In this document: piece after piece, positions 23,751 through 31,728 of the stretch
Layout of the letters: the number at the start of each line of letters is the position of its first letter
Position numbering within the stretch: position 1 is the first letter of the stretch
Assembly: GCF_947493425.1 (NCBI RefSeq)
Contig: NZ_CANLRP010000096.1
Span: 1-32,785, forward strand
DNA: 32,785 nt
Origin: an uncultured Microscilla sp.
GTDB taxonomy: Bacteria; Bacteroidota; Bacteroidia; Cytophagales; Microscillaceae
Direction: 5' to 3'
Position numbers and translations under genes: made by a program
Notes under the pieces: generated by a model
Told to the model about the DNA's origin: nothing
What the model saw: the letters and a program-made list of their open reading frames with translations, nothing else
Database searches by the model: none

Positions 23751-24611
23751 ATGCACAAACAATACAAAAAATTTGGACTGGCTTGCCTTCTGGTAATGCT
23801 TAGCAGCTCGTGGGGACAAGCCCAAATACGCGTACCTGTCCCTAGCCCTACAGTTACCTTGTTGCAAGAAATAGGTCTTACCAAGGTCGAGCTACGCTAT
23901 TCGCGCCCTGGAATGAAGGGAAGGAAAATATTTGGTCATCTGGTGCCTTATGGTAAAGTATGGCGCACAGGTGCTAACCAAAACACTCGCCTTACATTTT
24001 ATGAAACAGTGACCATAGGGGGAAAAAAAATCCCCCAGGGACAATACGCTTTACATACTATTCCGGGTAAAAGTGAATGGACAATTATTATTAACAAAAA
24101 ACAAGGGTATGGCAATAGGTATGACCCCAGCCAGGATGTACACCGGTTTAAGGTAAAACCTCAACGCACCAAGTTGGTGTATGAAACTTGCACTATAGAT
24201 TTTAGTAACTTTGATAAGAACAGCGCTGATTTGCGTATTTTTTGGGAAAATACAATGGTGACATTCAGGATTGAGACGGAGGTGGACCAAAAGGTAATGA
24301 AGCAGATAAACAAGGTAATGGCCAATCCAGCACGTACACTTGCTCAAGCTTATTACACCTCGGCTCGTTACTACCTTGAGACAGGCAGAGATTTAAACAA
24401 AGCACTTGAGTGGGCTACTCAAGCTGCTAAACTACGTCCCGACGCTTATTGGATGCTGCACTATCAAGCAAAAATTGAGGGAAGGCTTAAAAAATATACC
24501 CAGGCTATAGCCACGGCAAAGTTGAGCATTGCCGCTGCCAAAGTGCGCAAAAACCCCGATTTTGTTCGTATGAACGAAGCGTTAATCGCTAAGTGGAAAA
24601 AGCTTAAGTAG
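23751..24611 (+). CDS. DUF2911 exported protein with C-terminal TPR-like region
   Basis: 286 aa from the ATG at 23751, chosen over the in-frame GTG at 23721 because it places the signal peptide (K-F-G-L-A-C-L-L-V-M-L-S-S-S-W-G-Q-A-Q) at the N-terminus. DUF2911 domain about 27-170, recognised by V-E-L-R-Y-S-R-P-x-M-K-G-R-K-I-F-G, P-Y-G-K-V-W-R-T-G-A-N, I-P-x-G-x-Y-A-L-H-T-I-P and the W-x-I-I-I-N-K strand. The remaining C-terminal part is a TPR-like helical region (L-E-W-A-T-Q-A-A-K-L-R-P-D-A-Y-W). Common in Bacteroidota, periplasmic or surface, function unknown. Its stop lies inside a hairpin shared with the convergent lipase gene. Confidence 0.88.
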   Translation: MHKQYKKFGLACLLVMLSSSWGQAQIRVPVPSPTVTLLQEIGLTKVELRYSRPGMKGRKIFGHLVPYGKVWRTGANQNTRLTFYETVTIGGKKIPQGQYALHTIPGKSEWTIIINKKQGYGNRYDPSQDVHRFKVKPQRTKLVYETCTIDFSNFDKNSADLRIFWENTMVTFRIETEVDQKVMKQINKVMANPARTLAQAYYTSARYYLETGRDLNKALEWATQAAKLRPDAYWMLHYQAKIEGRLKKYTQAIATAKLSIAAAKVRKNPDFVRMNEALIAKWKKLK

Positions 24612-24631
24612 GGTACTGTCATACCCTACTT
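24606..24631. terminator. Perfect 10-bp hairpin between convergent genes
   Basis: AAGTAGGGTA (24606-24615) and TACCCTACTT (24622-24631) enclose a 6-nt loop. The hairpin contains the stop codon of the DUF2911 gene and ends 5 bp before the stop of the lipase gene. There is little U-run on either side, but the position fits a bidirectional terminator. Confidence 0.6.
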
Positions 24632-24636
24632 GAACT

Positions 24637-25830
24637 TTATTGATTGAACTGCGCCAAATAATTGAATAAACCCAAAGTATAAGTGGCTATTGAGGTAAAA
24701 TGATTGCCACCTTCTATAGGTATCAGTTCTACTTGAGTAGCTCCATTGGCACGCATAGCATCATACGCATTTTGTGAATTAAAAAAGGGCACAAAATCAT
24801 CGGCGGTACCGTGAAACATTCTAATAGGCGCTTTGGGCGTCCAATTGTATAGGTCGTTGTCTTTAGTAGCGTTCAAAAACGCAGTATCAGTCTCATCACG
24901 CACCCCATCCAAAAAACTTTGCTTAAATAATAATTGGGGGTTTTGCTCTACCTCTATTTGTATACCAATGGCAGGGGTAGCGTTTGCCAACTGACTGGCG
25001 TAAGGTTCATTGATGTATGCATCAAACGAGCGGTTGAGTTGATATACATCGTTGTAAGTGTCGAGCACCCAAAGGTAAGCATTGATAAAGGATAACTTTT
25101 CATTTTTAGACACTACATATTTAGCAAAAGCGGTTTTGTTGTAAGCACCTGCCCCTGGAATGCTTGCCGTAACGGTAAACTCATCGTTATGGCTTGTTTC
25201 CAATAACTTGTGTAATGCCATAGAAGCGTAGCCTCCCTCTGAGTAACCCGCCAAAAAGAGTTGATTGTTCAACACAACATTGTTGCGGGCGCAAAACTCC
25301 CGGCTTGCCCGCAACATATCACGCGAAGCCGATGCCAGCGAAGCAGCGTGTTCGTAAGGATGAGCAAGATTTTTAGAAGCTCCATAGCCAATATAATCGG
25401 GCATAGAGACTACATAGCCCACTGCCGAAAATAACGTGCCTGATGTATAAGACTCGCTATTGGGCTGATAGTTTGACGGGGCTTCTTCATCGGCAGTAAT
25501 AGTGCCATGCTGATAACTTACCAAAGCATAAGGCTTGCTTTCGACAGGGACAATCAATGCACCAGAGGCGATAATGGCGTTGCCCGAAACATCTACCGTG
25601 TTGTAAGTAATGTTGTATACCTTGACTGTGTTGAGTGACAATAAACCCAAAAACGGCGCAACTTCTGTATTGTTGGCATAACGCGCCTTGATTTGGGCAC
25701 CCGTAAACTCACCCACCAACTCGCTTTGTACCAAATATTGGGCTTCAGGCAATACATTTTCGTCCTGCTTTTTGTTACAACTTACCAACACCAGGCTGAA
25801 AAACAGGCTTATATAGAATAGTTTTTTCAT
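24637..25830 (-). CDS. Secreted lipase/esterase-like alpha/beta-hydrolase lipoprotein
   Basis: 397 aa from the ATG at 25830; the upstream in-frame start at 25863 would bury the signal peptide. Lipoprotein signal MKKLFYISLFFSLVLVSC with lipidated Cys18. Alpha/beta-hydrolase fold with nucleophile Ser197 in G-Y-S-E-G-G-Y-A-S, acid Asp344/345 in H-G-T-A-D-D-F-V-P and His377 in G-G-N-H-F, so a complete catalytic triad. An oxyanion-type Y-Q-H-G-T and P-D-Y-I-G-Y-G-A-S match the secretory lipase (LIP/DAP2-like) subgroup. Likely displayed on a membrane and hydrolysing lipid or ester substrates. It may be transcribed after the GNAT gene (36 bp upstream on the same strand). Confidence 0.87.
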   Translation of the reverse strand: MKKLFYISLFFSLVLVSCNKKQDENVLPEAQYLVQSELVGEFTGAQIKARYANNTEVAPFLGLLSLNTVKVYNITYNTVDVSGNAIIASGALIVPVESKPYALVSYQHGTITADEEAPSNYQPNSESYTSGTLFSAVGYVVSMPDYIGYGASKNLAHPYEHAASLASASRDMLRASREFCARNNVVLNNQLFLAGYSEGGYASMALHKLLETSHNDEFTVTASIPGAGAYNKTAFAKYVVSKNEKLSFINAYLWVLDTYNDVYQLNRSFDAYINEPYASQLANATPAIGIQIEVEQNPQLLFKQSFLDGVRDETDTAFLNATKDNDLYNWTPKAPIRMFHGTADDFVPFFNSQNAYDAMRANGATQVELIPIEGGNHFTSIATYTLGLFNYLAQFNQ

Positions 25831-25866
25831 GTCCTTACTTATTTTTTTTGATAAACACCACAACCA

Positions 25867-26295
25867 TTAATCATAACTTTCTCTTATTTCCATCCACATT
25901 TCGGGGTTTTGGATAGGTACAAAATCAGCGTATTGAGCATACAAAGCGTGGGCATCACGGGTGGCCAGCATCCAACGACGCAAGCCTTGTAAATCGGGAT
26001 GCTGACGTATGTTTTGCACCAGCCACTTGGCAAGCCCCTGACTCCGATATGCCTCCAGCACAAACACATCGGCCAGGTAAGCAAATGTGGCATAGTCGCT
26101 CATAATGCGTGCAAACCCCACTTGCTGGTTTTCTTTGTAAACCCCAAAACACAATGAATGCTTGATCGATTTTTCTACAGTGGCTTCGGAAATATTGGTT
26201 GCCCAGTAAGAAGACGCAAGAAAACGGTGGATAACCCCTACTTGCAACTTTGCTTTATCTGTAGAAAGCAGAAAATCGTTTTTTGTAATGTTCAT
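25867..26295 (-). CDS. GNAT-family N-acetyltransferase
   Basis: 142 aa from the ATG at 26295. The longer frame to 26343 would run into low-complexity repeats and is rejected. GNAT core: V-G-F-A-R-I-M-S-D strand, Y-L-A-D-V-F-V-L strand, and the acetyl-CoA loop E-A-Y-R-S-Q-G-L-A-K-W-L (R/Q-x-x-G-x-A pattern), then the helix L-R-R-W-M-L-A-T and the C-terminal H-A-L-Y-A-Q-Y-A-D-F-V-P-I segment typical of small bacterial YjaB/PhnO-like members. Acceptor substrate unknown. It is followed closely by the lipase gene. Confidence 0.9.
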   Translation of the reverse strand: MNITKNDFLLSTDKAKLQVGVIHRFLASSYWATNISEATVEKSIKHSLCFGVYKENQQVGFARIMSDYATFAYLADVFVLEAYRSQGLAKWLVQNIRQHPDLQGLRRWMLATRDAHALYAQYADFVPIQNPEMWMEIRESYD

Positions 26296-26643
26296 TTTCT
26301 CAATAGTCTGTAGTCCTGACAAGGCTCTAGGGACTAGGTGCAAGGTTCTAGGTACACCCTGTTTAGCTGCGTTGAGCCCATCACAGCAAGCTGCTGCCCC
26401 GATAAATATAAATCGGGATTTAGAAATAGATTCGATTCATAGGGAGCCATCAAGCCTGTAAAGCATTTACTTTCAATTGTTTACAAATTTGTTAGTTAAA
26501 AATCCTGACCAGGCAAATTGTGTCCATTAGTAGTTAGTTGCACCTTATTCTATAAACTACTACGCATCCGCTTTTTACCAGAACTTTCACTTGTTTAAAC
26601 AATCAATAGAACAGCAATGTTCTGATAACACAAAAAACAATGG
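26296..26643. other. Intergenic region with short repeats and a hairpin, no gene
   Basis: Just upstream of the GNAT gene are imperfect repeats of the type CTAGG(G/T)AC (26324-26352). Further on, CAGCA-AGC-TGCTG is followed by CCCGAT-N8-ATCGGG (26398-26417), a small REP-like double hairpin. Near the SulP stop, AGAACA/TGTTCT (26608-26613 and 26618-26623) could act as a weak terminator on the minus strand, without a U-run. Confidence 0.45.
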
Positions 26644-28377
26644 TTAAAAAGTACCGTTTACCTGTTGAGCATATTGATTAGAACGCATTACCCACGGACT
26701 TTTCTTTTGGTCAAAAGCATCTACCGCTGACTGCACATCCAAAAAGAATTTATCTTTGCCCATGAGGGCTGTCAAACCACTTTGGGCAAAGTAGTCCCTG
26801 ACTGGCCCCTTGATATTACTAAAATTCAACCCTACTCCTTGAGCTTCTAACTCGGTAAACAATTCTTTGAGCATTTGGGCAGCACTAGAGTCTACGTTGC
26901 CTATACTTTCGGCGTTGACTATGACTAACTCAAGTACTCCCAGATTTGGGTTTACCAGTTGGCGCACGGTATCACGAAAGTGATTGGCATTGGCAAAATA
27001 AAGGCTGGCATCATAGCGTAAAATCAATACATCATTGCGTACTACCAAGCCATCATAGCGCGCCACATTGCGATATTCATGTGTCCCCTTAAAAGCCCCC
27101 AAAATGGCTACATGTGGGCGGGTGGTACGGTAAATCATTGCCAACAACGACAACACCACACCAGCAAATATCCCTTCACGAATGCCTACAGTAAGCGTTG
27201 TAATAAAAGTAATAGTAAACATCAAAAACTCATCTTTTTTGGTGCTCCATAATGCTTTAGGGTAATTCAAATCAATGAGCCCAAATACTGCTACCATAAT
27301 CATAGAAGCAAGCACTGCCTGAGGCAAATAATAAAACAAAGGCGTAAGAAAAAGCAAGGTAAGCGCTACCAACGCTGCACTTACCAAGGCAGCTACTCCA
27401 GTTTTAGCCCCTCCCTGGTCGTTTACGGCAGTACGCGAAAATCCCCCTGTGCCAGGGTAAGATTTAAAAAAGGCACCTAGCAAATTTGCCGCTCCCAAAG
27501 CAATCAACTCTTGATTGGGGTCTATTTCATAGTATTTATGTTTGGCTTGTACTGCCTTGGCTACTGAAATAGCTTCCATAAAAGCAATAAACGCCAAGGT
27601 GAGTGCTATTGGAAAAAGTTGACTTATAATGTCTAAATCAAACAAGGGCAAGGTAGGCATTGGCAAACCACTGGGCACATCTTGTATAATTTTTACCCCT
27701 GCCAGGTCAAGCCTGAATATATACACTACCAAAATACTCAGCACTACAACTACCAAAGCCGCAGGGACGTTTTTTTTATATTTTTTTACCCATCTGATTA
27801 CCACAATGCCCCCTAAACCAATGGCAAAAGTAGTCCAGTGAATATCTGAGACCTTCAGCACTGCCTGAAACAAAATTTCATGGACTTGATTGCTCCGGGG
27901 CAAGGTTACCCCCATCAAGTGTTTAAGTTGGTTGAACCCAATGATCAAAGCCGCCGCTGAGGTAAACCCACTGATGACTGGGCGCGATAAAAAATTTACC
28001 AAAAAACCCAGTCGTAACACACCAAACAATAGCTGCAACGCTCCCATCATAAAAGCCAACAAAACAGCCAACGCTATATATTGGTCAGAACCAGTTGCGG
28101 CAATGAGCGAAACGCCTGAAGCCACCAGCAACGAATCCATAGCCACCGGACCTACAGAAAGTTGACGCGAAGTGCCCAAAAAGGCATAAATAATTTGAGG
28201 TACCAGAGCTGCATACAAACCATACACAGGGGGCAAACCTGCAATATAGGCATACGCCATTCCTTGTGGAATAAGCATAATGCCCACAGTAAGCCCCGCA
28301 GACACATCACCTTTAAAATAGTTTTTTTTGTATTGGGGCAACCAATCTAATATAGGCACTAACCGTTTGATATTCAT
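26644..28377 (-). CDS. SulP-family anion transporter with STAS domain
   Basis: 577 aa, normal for bacterial SulP. About 10-14 TM segments cover residues 25-430. The family signature near the start is clear: K-G-D-V-S-A-G-L-T-V-G-I-M-L-I-P-Q-G-M-A-Y-A, followed by P-P-V-Y-G-L-Y-A-A-L-V-P. The conserved F-F-K-S-Y-P-G-T-G-G-F-S-R-T-A-V-N segment occurs mid-protein. The C-terminal STAS domain (about 445-555) has N-V-D-S-S-A-A-Q-M-L, the conserved Ser-containing loop. SulP proteins carry sulfate, bicarbonate or other anions; bicarbonate is common in marine bacteria, but no carbonic anhydrase gene lies next to it, so the substrate is open. Confidence 0.95.
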   Translation of the reverse strand: MNIKRLVPILDWLPQYKKNYFKGDVSAGLTVGIMLIPQGMAYAYIAGLPPVYGLYAALVPQIIYAFLGTSRQLSVGPVAMDSLLVASGVSLIAATGSDQYIALAVLLAFMMGALQLLFGVLRLGFLVNFLSRPVISGFTSAAALIIGFNQLKHLMGVTLPRSNQVHEILFQAVLKVSDIHWTTFAIGLGGIVVIRWVKKYKKNVPAALVVVVLSILVVYIFRLDLAGVKIIQDVPSGLPMPTLPLFDLDIISQLFPIALTLAFIAFMEAISVAKAVQAKHKYYEIDPNQELIALGAANLLGAFFKSYPGTGGFSRTAVNDQGGAKTGVAALVSAALVALTLLFLTPLFYYLPQAVLASMIMVAVFGLIDLNYPKALWSTKKDEFLMFTITFITTLTVGIREGIFAGVVLSLLAMIYRTTRPHVAILGAFKGTHEYRNVARYDGLVVRNDVLILRYDASLYFANANHFRDTVRQLVNPNLGVLELVIVNAESIGNVDSSAAQMLKELFTELEAQGVGLNFSNIKGPVRDYFAQSGLTALMGKDKFFLDVQSAVDAFDQKKSPWVMRSNQYAQQVNGTF

Positions 28378-28503
28378 TATTTTATATTTTTTTAATTACA
28401 CCTTTACTTCCACCTTCCTTACCAGGATTTTCATCAGCATACAACTGATTTTTGTATCTAAATAAAAAATATAACACAATATATGAATACATAATCATAT
28501 TTA

Positions 28504-28511
28504 CAAATATA
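28504..28511 (-). promoter_or_regulatory. Candidate -7 element for the SulP gene
   Basis: On the minus strand this reads TATATTTG, matching TAnnTTTG, 126 bp before the SulP start codon. No properly spaced TTG is seen. The region between is AT-rich without an ORF. Confidence 0.3.
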
Positions 28512-28593
28512 AATATATTAAAGCAAAAAAATAGCACTGAGTTGGATAGTTACATATAATGCTACGCTTTTGAAGACAACGCAAGGTGGAATA

Positions 28594-28633
28594 CCAAAAA
28601 AAACGCCTCTTATGCTGATTCATAAGAGGCGTT
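28594..28633 (-). terminator. Intrinsic terminator of the DEAD-box helicase gene
   Basis: AACGCCTCTTATG pairs perfectly with CATAAGAGGCGTT around CTGATT (28602-28633). On the minus strand an eight-T run follows. It lies 26 bp past the helicase stop. Confidence 0.85.
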
Positions 28634-28659
28634 GTATTGATATATGATTTAAGACAAGC

Positions 28660-30375
28660 TTAGTTTCTTCTTCTTCCTTTGAATGGTCGGTTGCCTCCAC
28701 CGCGTCTGCGATTACCACCACCGCCACCAGATGAACCTCCCTTAGAACGTTCAATTACTACTGATGAACCATCATACTCTACTTCAGAAAAAGCGCTCAA
28801 TAGCTGATCTTCATAACGCTTGTCAATTTCAAAGAAAGAAAATGACTTTTGAATGTCTATTTTTCCTATTTCTACATTTTTCAACGATGGCTGACTGTCA
28901 ATAAATGACAATAGGTTTTTAGGGTTCAACTCATCCTTGCTACCCAAGTTGATAAAGAAGCGGCTAAAATCAATGCGATTGCCTCCACGTTTTTTATCTC
29001 TTCGGTCACCATTGCGTTCCTTACGGTCACCTCTATCACGGTCGCGACGAGTCGCAGCGTTCAAATCAGGTGCGTTTTTGTAATACTCAAGGAAACGGTT
29101 GAATTCATAAGACACAAAGTGTTTGATGAGTTCTTCTCGGCTTAAACTCTCCAGCTTGTCGTATACGTGTGGCAAGTAAGGAGCAATTTCTTCTTCGTTT
29201 ACATTTACCTCTTTTACCTTGTCCATCAAGCTAAGTAAACGGTTTTCACAAATCTCCTGACTTGTAGGAATTTGTTTGCGGTCAAACTTTTTACCGATTT
29301 TACGCTCAATGGTCTTGATTTTACCCGCTTCGCGTCCACCAATAATCAACAACGATACCCCGGTTTTGCCGGCACGTCCAGTACGTCCACTTCGGTGAAT
29401 GTACACCTCAAGGTCATCAGGAAGGTTAAAGTTGATTACGTGTGTAATTTCGTCTACATCTAACCCACGGGCTGCCACATCAGTAGCCACCAATATTTGC
29501 AAATGACGAGAGCGGAAGCGTCCCATTACGTGGTCACGCTGTGCCTGCGACAAGTCGCCGTGTAAAGCGTCTGCGTTGTACCCATCCTGGATAAGCTTGT
29601 TGGCTATGTCCTTTGTTTCGCGGCGAGTACGGCAAAATACAATTCCATAAATATGAGGGTTAATATCAGCAATACGCTTCAGGGCTTGATAACGATCGCG
29701 GGGTTGTACCACATAAAATTCGTGGCTTACGTTTTTGGCTCCGGTATTACGCTGTCCTACACTTATCTTCTTAGGTTGGTGCATGTACTGCTCTGCAATA
29801 CGAATAAGCTCCTGAGGCATAGTTGCCGAAAACAACAAAGTTTGTTTTTCTTTAGGAGTAGTAGCCAATATAGCATCCAATTCTTGCTTGAATCCCATGT
29901 TGAGCATTTCGTCTGCTTCGTCTAATACTAACCACTGAATTTGCTCCAGTTTAAGTTTTTTCCTTTTTATCAAATCAAGCGAACGCCCTGGAGTACCTAC
30001 TACAATATGGACTCCACGTTTCAATGCATCAATTTGTTTGTCAATGCTTGCTCCGCCGTATACCGCAGTTGTGCGGATTTTCATAAACTTGGCAAAACTC
30101 TGAATATCACGGGCAATCTGTAAACAAAGCTCACGGGTAGGGCATAATATCAATGCCTGAATCTGCTTGGAGTCAGGGTCGATACTCTCTAACAATGGTA
30201 ATGAAAACGCAGCGGTTTTACCTGTACCTGTTTGAGCAAATGCCAATAAGTCTGTTTCTTCAGTTAATAAATAAGGAATAGCTTGTTCCTGAATAGGGGT
30301 TGGTTTTTCGAAACCTAGTTCCTGGACGGCTTGTAAAATTTCCGAGCGCAATCCAATTTCTTCAAATGTTTGCAT
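28660..30375 (-). CDS. DEAD-box RNA helicase with DbpA-type RNA-binding domain
   Basis: 571 aa. Helicase motifs in order: Q-motif P-T-P-I-Q-E-Q-A-I-P (25-34), motif I A-Q-T-G-T-G-K-T (47-54), Ia P-T-R-E-L (79-83), II D-E-A-D (152-155), III S-A-T (183-185), and VI H-R-S-G-R-T-G-R (327-334). After a charged R/D/K-rich linker (about 440-470) comes a DbpA/CsdA-like RNA-binding domain (about 475-545), then a Gly/Arg-rich tail ending G-R-R-R-N. This is the CsdA/DeaD type, which unwinds structured RNA in ribosome assembly and mRNA turnover, often under cold stress. A long upstream region with inverted repeats (30376-30576) suggests a structured leader. Confidence 0.95.
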   Translation of the reverse strand: MQTFEEIGLRSEILQAVQELGFEKPTPIQEQAIPYLLTEETDLLAFAQTGTGKTAAFSLPLLESIDPDSKQIQALILCPTRELCLQIARDIQSFAKFMKIRTTAVYGGASIDKQIDALKRGVHIVVGTPGRSLDLIKRKKLKLEQIQWLVLDEADEMLNMGFKQELDAILATTPKEKQTLLFSATMPQELIRIAEQYMHQPKKISVGQRNTGAKNVSHEFYVVQPRDRYQALKRIADINPHIYGIVFCRTRRETKDIANKLIQDGYNADALHGDLSQAQRDHVMGRFRSRHLQILVATDVAARGLDVDEITHVINFNLPDDLEVYIHRSGRTGRAGKTGVSLLIIGGREAGKIKTIERKIGKKFDRKQIPTSQEICENRLLSLMDKVKEVNVNEEEIAPYLPHVYDKLESLSREELIKHFVSYEFNRFLEYYKNAPDLNAATRRDRDRGDRKERNGDRRDKKRGGNRIDFSRFFINLGSKDELNPKNLLSFIDSQPSLKNVEIGKIDIQKSFSFFEIDKRYEDQLLSAFSEVEYDGSSVVIERSKGGSSGGGGGNRRRGGGNRPFKGRRRN

Positions 30376-30447
30376 ATATTACATTAATTCACCTTTCCTC
30401 AATTTCTTTTTGAATCAAAAATGGGTTGGGTAAATGTGTTAGTAAAA

Positions 30448-30556
30448 ATTGTCTCAATATGCTCATTCGTTGAAATGAATGCCGTAAATGATTTTGGTGA
30501 TTGAATAGTCTGATAATATCCAATTTTAAAATCCCAAAAGAGTCTTTTGAGACAAT
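30448..30556. repeat. Inverted repeat in the helicase leader region
   Basis: ATTGTCTCAA (30448-30457) and TTGAGACAAT (30547-30556) are perfect 10-bp complements, 89 nt apart. Between them CATTC/GAATG (30464-30481) forms a smaller hairpin. If the -7 element at 30577 is used, both lie inside the helicase mRNA leader. Confidence 0.6.
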
Positions 30557-30576
30557 CTTTGAATTATTTTAAAGTG

Positions 30577-30584
30577 CAAATCTA
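30577..30584 (-). promoter_or_regulatory. Candidate -7 element for the DEAD-box gene
   Basis: On the minus strand this reads TAGATTTG, matching TAnnTTTG. A TTTG lies 14 bp upstream, closer than the usual 19-21. Use of this site would give a leader of about 195 nt. Confidence 0.35.
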
Positions 30585-30739
30585 CAAGGAGTTTTGTACA
30601 AATACCTAAGAAAGTAAGTCTTTTTATCAAAATTGAGAGAATAAAAGGCATTATCTTTATATAGTACCATAATTTATTCATATTATCATCAAAAAAACTT
30701 GTTTGTATCCAATGTCCTTTCAGTTGTAAGACTTAATGC

Positions 30740-30747
30740 TAAATTTG
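30740..30747 (+). promoter_or_regulatory. Candidate -7 element for cobS
   Basis: TAAATTTG fits TAnnTTTG and sits 42 nt before the cobS start codon, which leaves only a short leader. No good -33 element is seen. Confidence 0.35.
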
Positions 30748-30789
30748 CGGCTGTATGTTTAGGCTTATTTTGCAACTTAAAAAAATACC

Positions 30790-31560
30790 ATGCGAACTCA
30801 ATTTCATATTTTCCTGACAGCAGTGATGTACTATACCCGCATTCCAGTATACCACTGGGTAGATTATTCTGAAAAATACCTCAACCGTGCTACAGTTTAT
30901 TTTCCTGTGATAGGATGGTTGGTAGGTGGTTATACTGCATTGATTTATTTTTTGTGTCAATTGGTATTCCCAACCGAACTCTCACTTTTGCTTAGCATGG
31001 CAGCAGGTATTCTTATGACGGGGGCTTTTCACGAAGATGGCTTTGCCGATGTTTGCGATGGTTTTGGGGGGGGCTGGAACCAAGCCAAGATTCTAACAAT
31101 TATGAAAGACTCCAGGGTAGGGGCTTTTGGTGCCATTGGTATGATAATAATGTTTTTGGTAAAGTTTTTTAGCCTAAAAGCGCTGGTACCTGAAATGCAC
31201 GTGGTGCCTATGCTCATTGTTAGTCATACTCTGAGTCGTTATACAGCCCTTACCTTTTTGTTTACCCACCGCTACGTACGCGAAAACGAAGACAGCAAAG
31301 CCAAACCTATTGCGAAGAACAAACCCAACCTAAAACAATTAATAGTAGCCACCTTATTCGGGCACTTGCCTTTACTTTTGTTTTACCCACTATGGTCTGC
31401 TTTTTTGGTGTTAGTCCCCTTGTTTTTACTAAAACAATACTTGGGCTGGTACTTCAAAAAATGGATTGGAGGCTATACAGGTGACTGCCTTGGGGCCACC
31501 CAACAACTGGCAGAAGTGGTGGTGTATATGTTTTTTATTGCCTGGCTTCAATTCAGTTAG
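30790..31560 (+). CDS. cobS: Adenosylcobinamide-GDP ribazoletransferase (cobalamin synthase)
   Basis: 256 aa, usual length. CobS joins adenosylcobinamide-GDP and alpha-ribazole in the last steps of B12 assembly and is an inner-membrane protein; here five to six hydrophobic segments are visible. Family signatures: F-x-T-A-V-M-Y-Y-T-R-I-P-V near the N-terminus, T-G-A-F-H-E-D-G-F-A-D-V-C-D-G-F-G-G-G (about 77-95, the metal-binding acidic motif), I-M-K-D-S-R-V-G-A-F-G, and G-Y-T-G-D-C-L-G-A at the end. No other cob gene is in the window; the start is too close to the -7 candidate for a cobalamin riboswitch. Its stop overlaps the end of a possible minus-strand 46-aa ORF. Confidence 0.96.
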   Translation: MRTQFHIFLTAVMYYTRIPVYHWVDYSEKYLNRATVYFPVIGWLVGGYTALIYFLCQLVFPTELSLLLSMAAGILMTGAFHEDGFADVCDGFGGGWNQAKILTIMKDSRVGAFGAIGMIIMFLVKFFSLKALVPEMHVVPMLIVSHTLSRYTALTFLFTHRYVRENEDSKAKPIAKNKPNLKQLIVATLFGHLPLLLFYPLWSAFLVLVPLFLLKQYLGWYFKKWIGGYTGDCLGATQQLAEVVVYMFFIAWLQFS

Positions 31561-31697
31561 TACCCAATGTTGTTTTCTTTGCGAAGCTTTTCACCTTTAG
31601 CTATGAGTCTTTCACCCCTTGACAATGGCTTGCCAAACTTTTTTTTAAGGTCGCAGAGAACAACATTGGTCGCCTCACTCCCAATGTATGTGGGCAT
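31557..31697 (-). CDS. Possible small protein, 46 aa
   Basis: An ORF from ATG at 31697 to TAA at 31557, filling the gap between prmC and cobS. It would encode MPTYIGSEATNVV...GKPLSRGERLIAKG...ENNIGY, a basic, protein-like composition with no signal or TM. A GTG at 31736 would extend it to 59 aa with a short overlap into the prmC end. Its stop overlaps the cobS stop tail to tail. I do not recognise the family. The same stretch carries a 20/18-bp inverted repeat (31564-31583 with 31652-31669), so it might be an element rather than a gene. Confidence 0.3.
   Translation of the reverse strand: MPTYIGSEATNVVLCDLKKKFGKPLSRGERLIAKGEKLRKENNIGY
31564..31669. repeat. Imperfect inverted repeat between cobS and prmC
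   Basis: CCAATGTTGTTTTCTTTGCG (31564-31583) is complementary to CGCAGAGAACAACATTGG (31652-31669) with 11 consecutive matches and one 2-base gap. The 68-nt space between is A/T-rich. Confidence 0.5.
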
Positions 31698-31728
31698 TCC
31701 AGAACGTTGTGTGTTCTTCAGGAAAATA

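Noticed and set aside
26296..26343. Extended N-terminus of the GNAT protein
   Set aside because: These codons come from the CTAGG-type repeat region and do not look like a GNAT N-terminus. The ATG at 26295 is better.
30585..30789. Cobalamin riboswitch upstream of cobS
   Set aside because: No B12-box-like sequence was found, and the -7-like element lies only 42 nt before the start codon.
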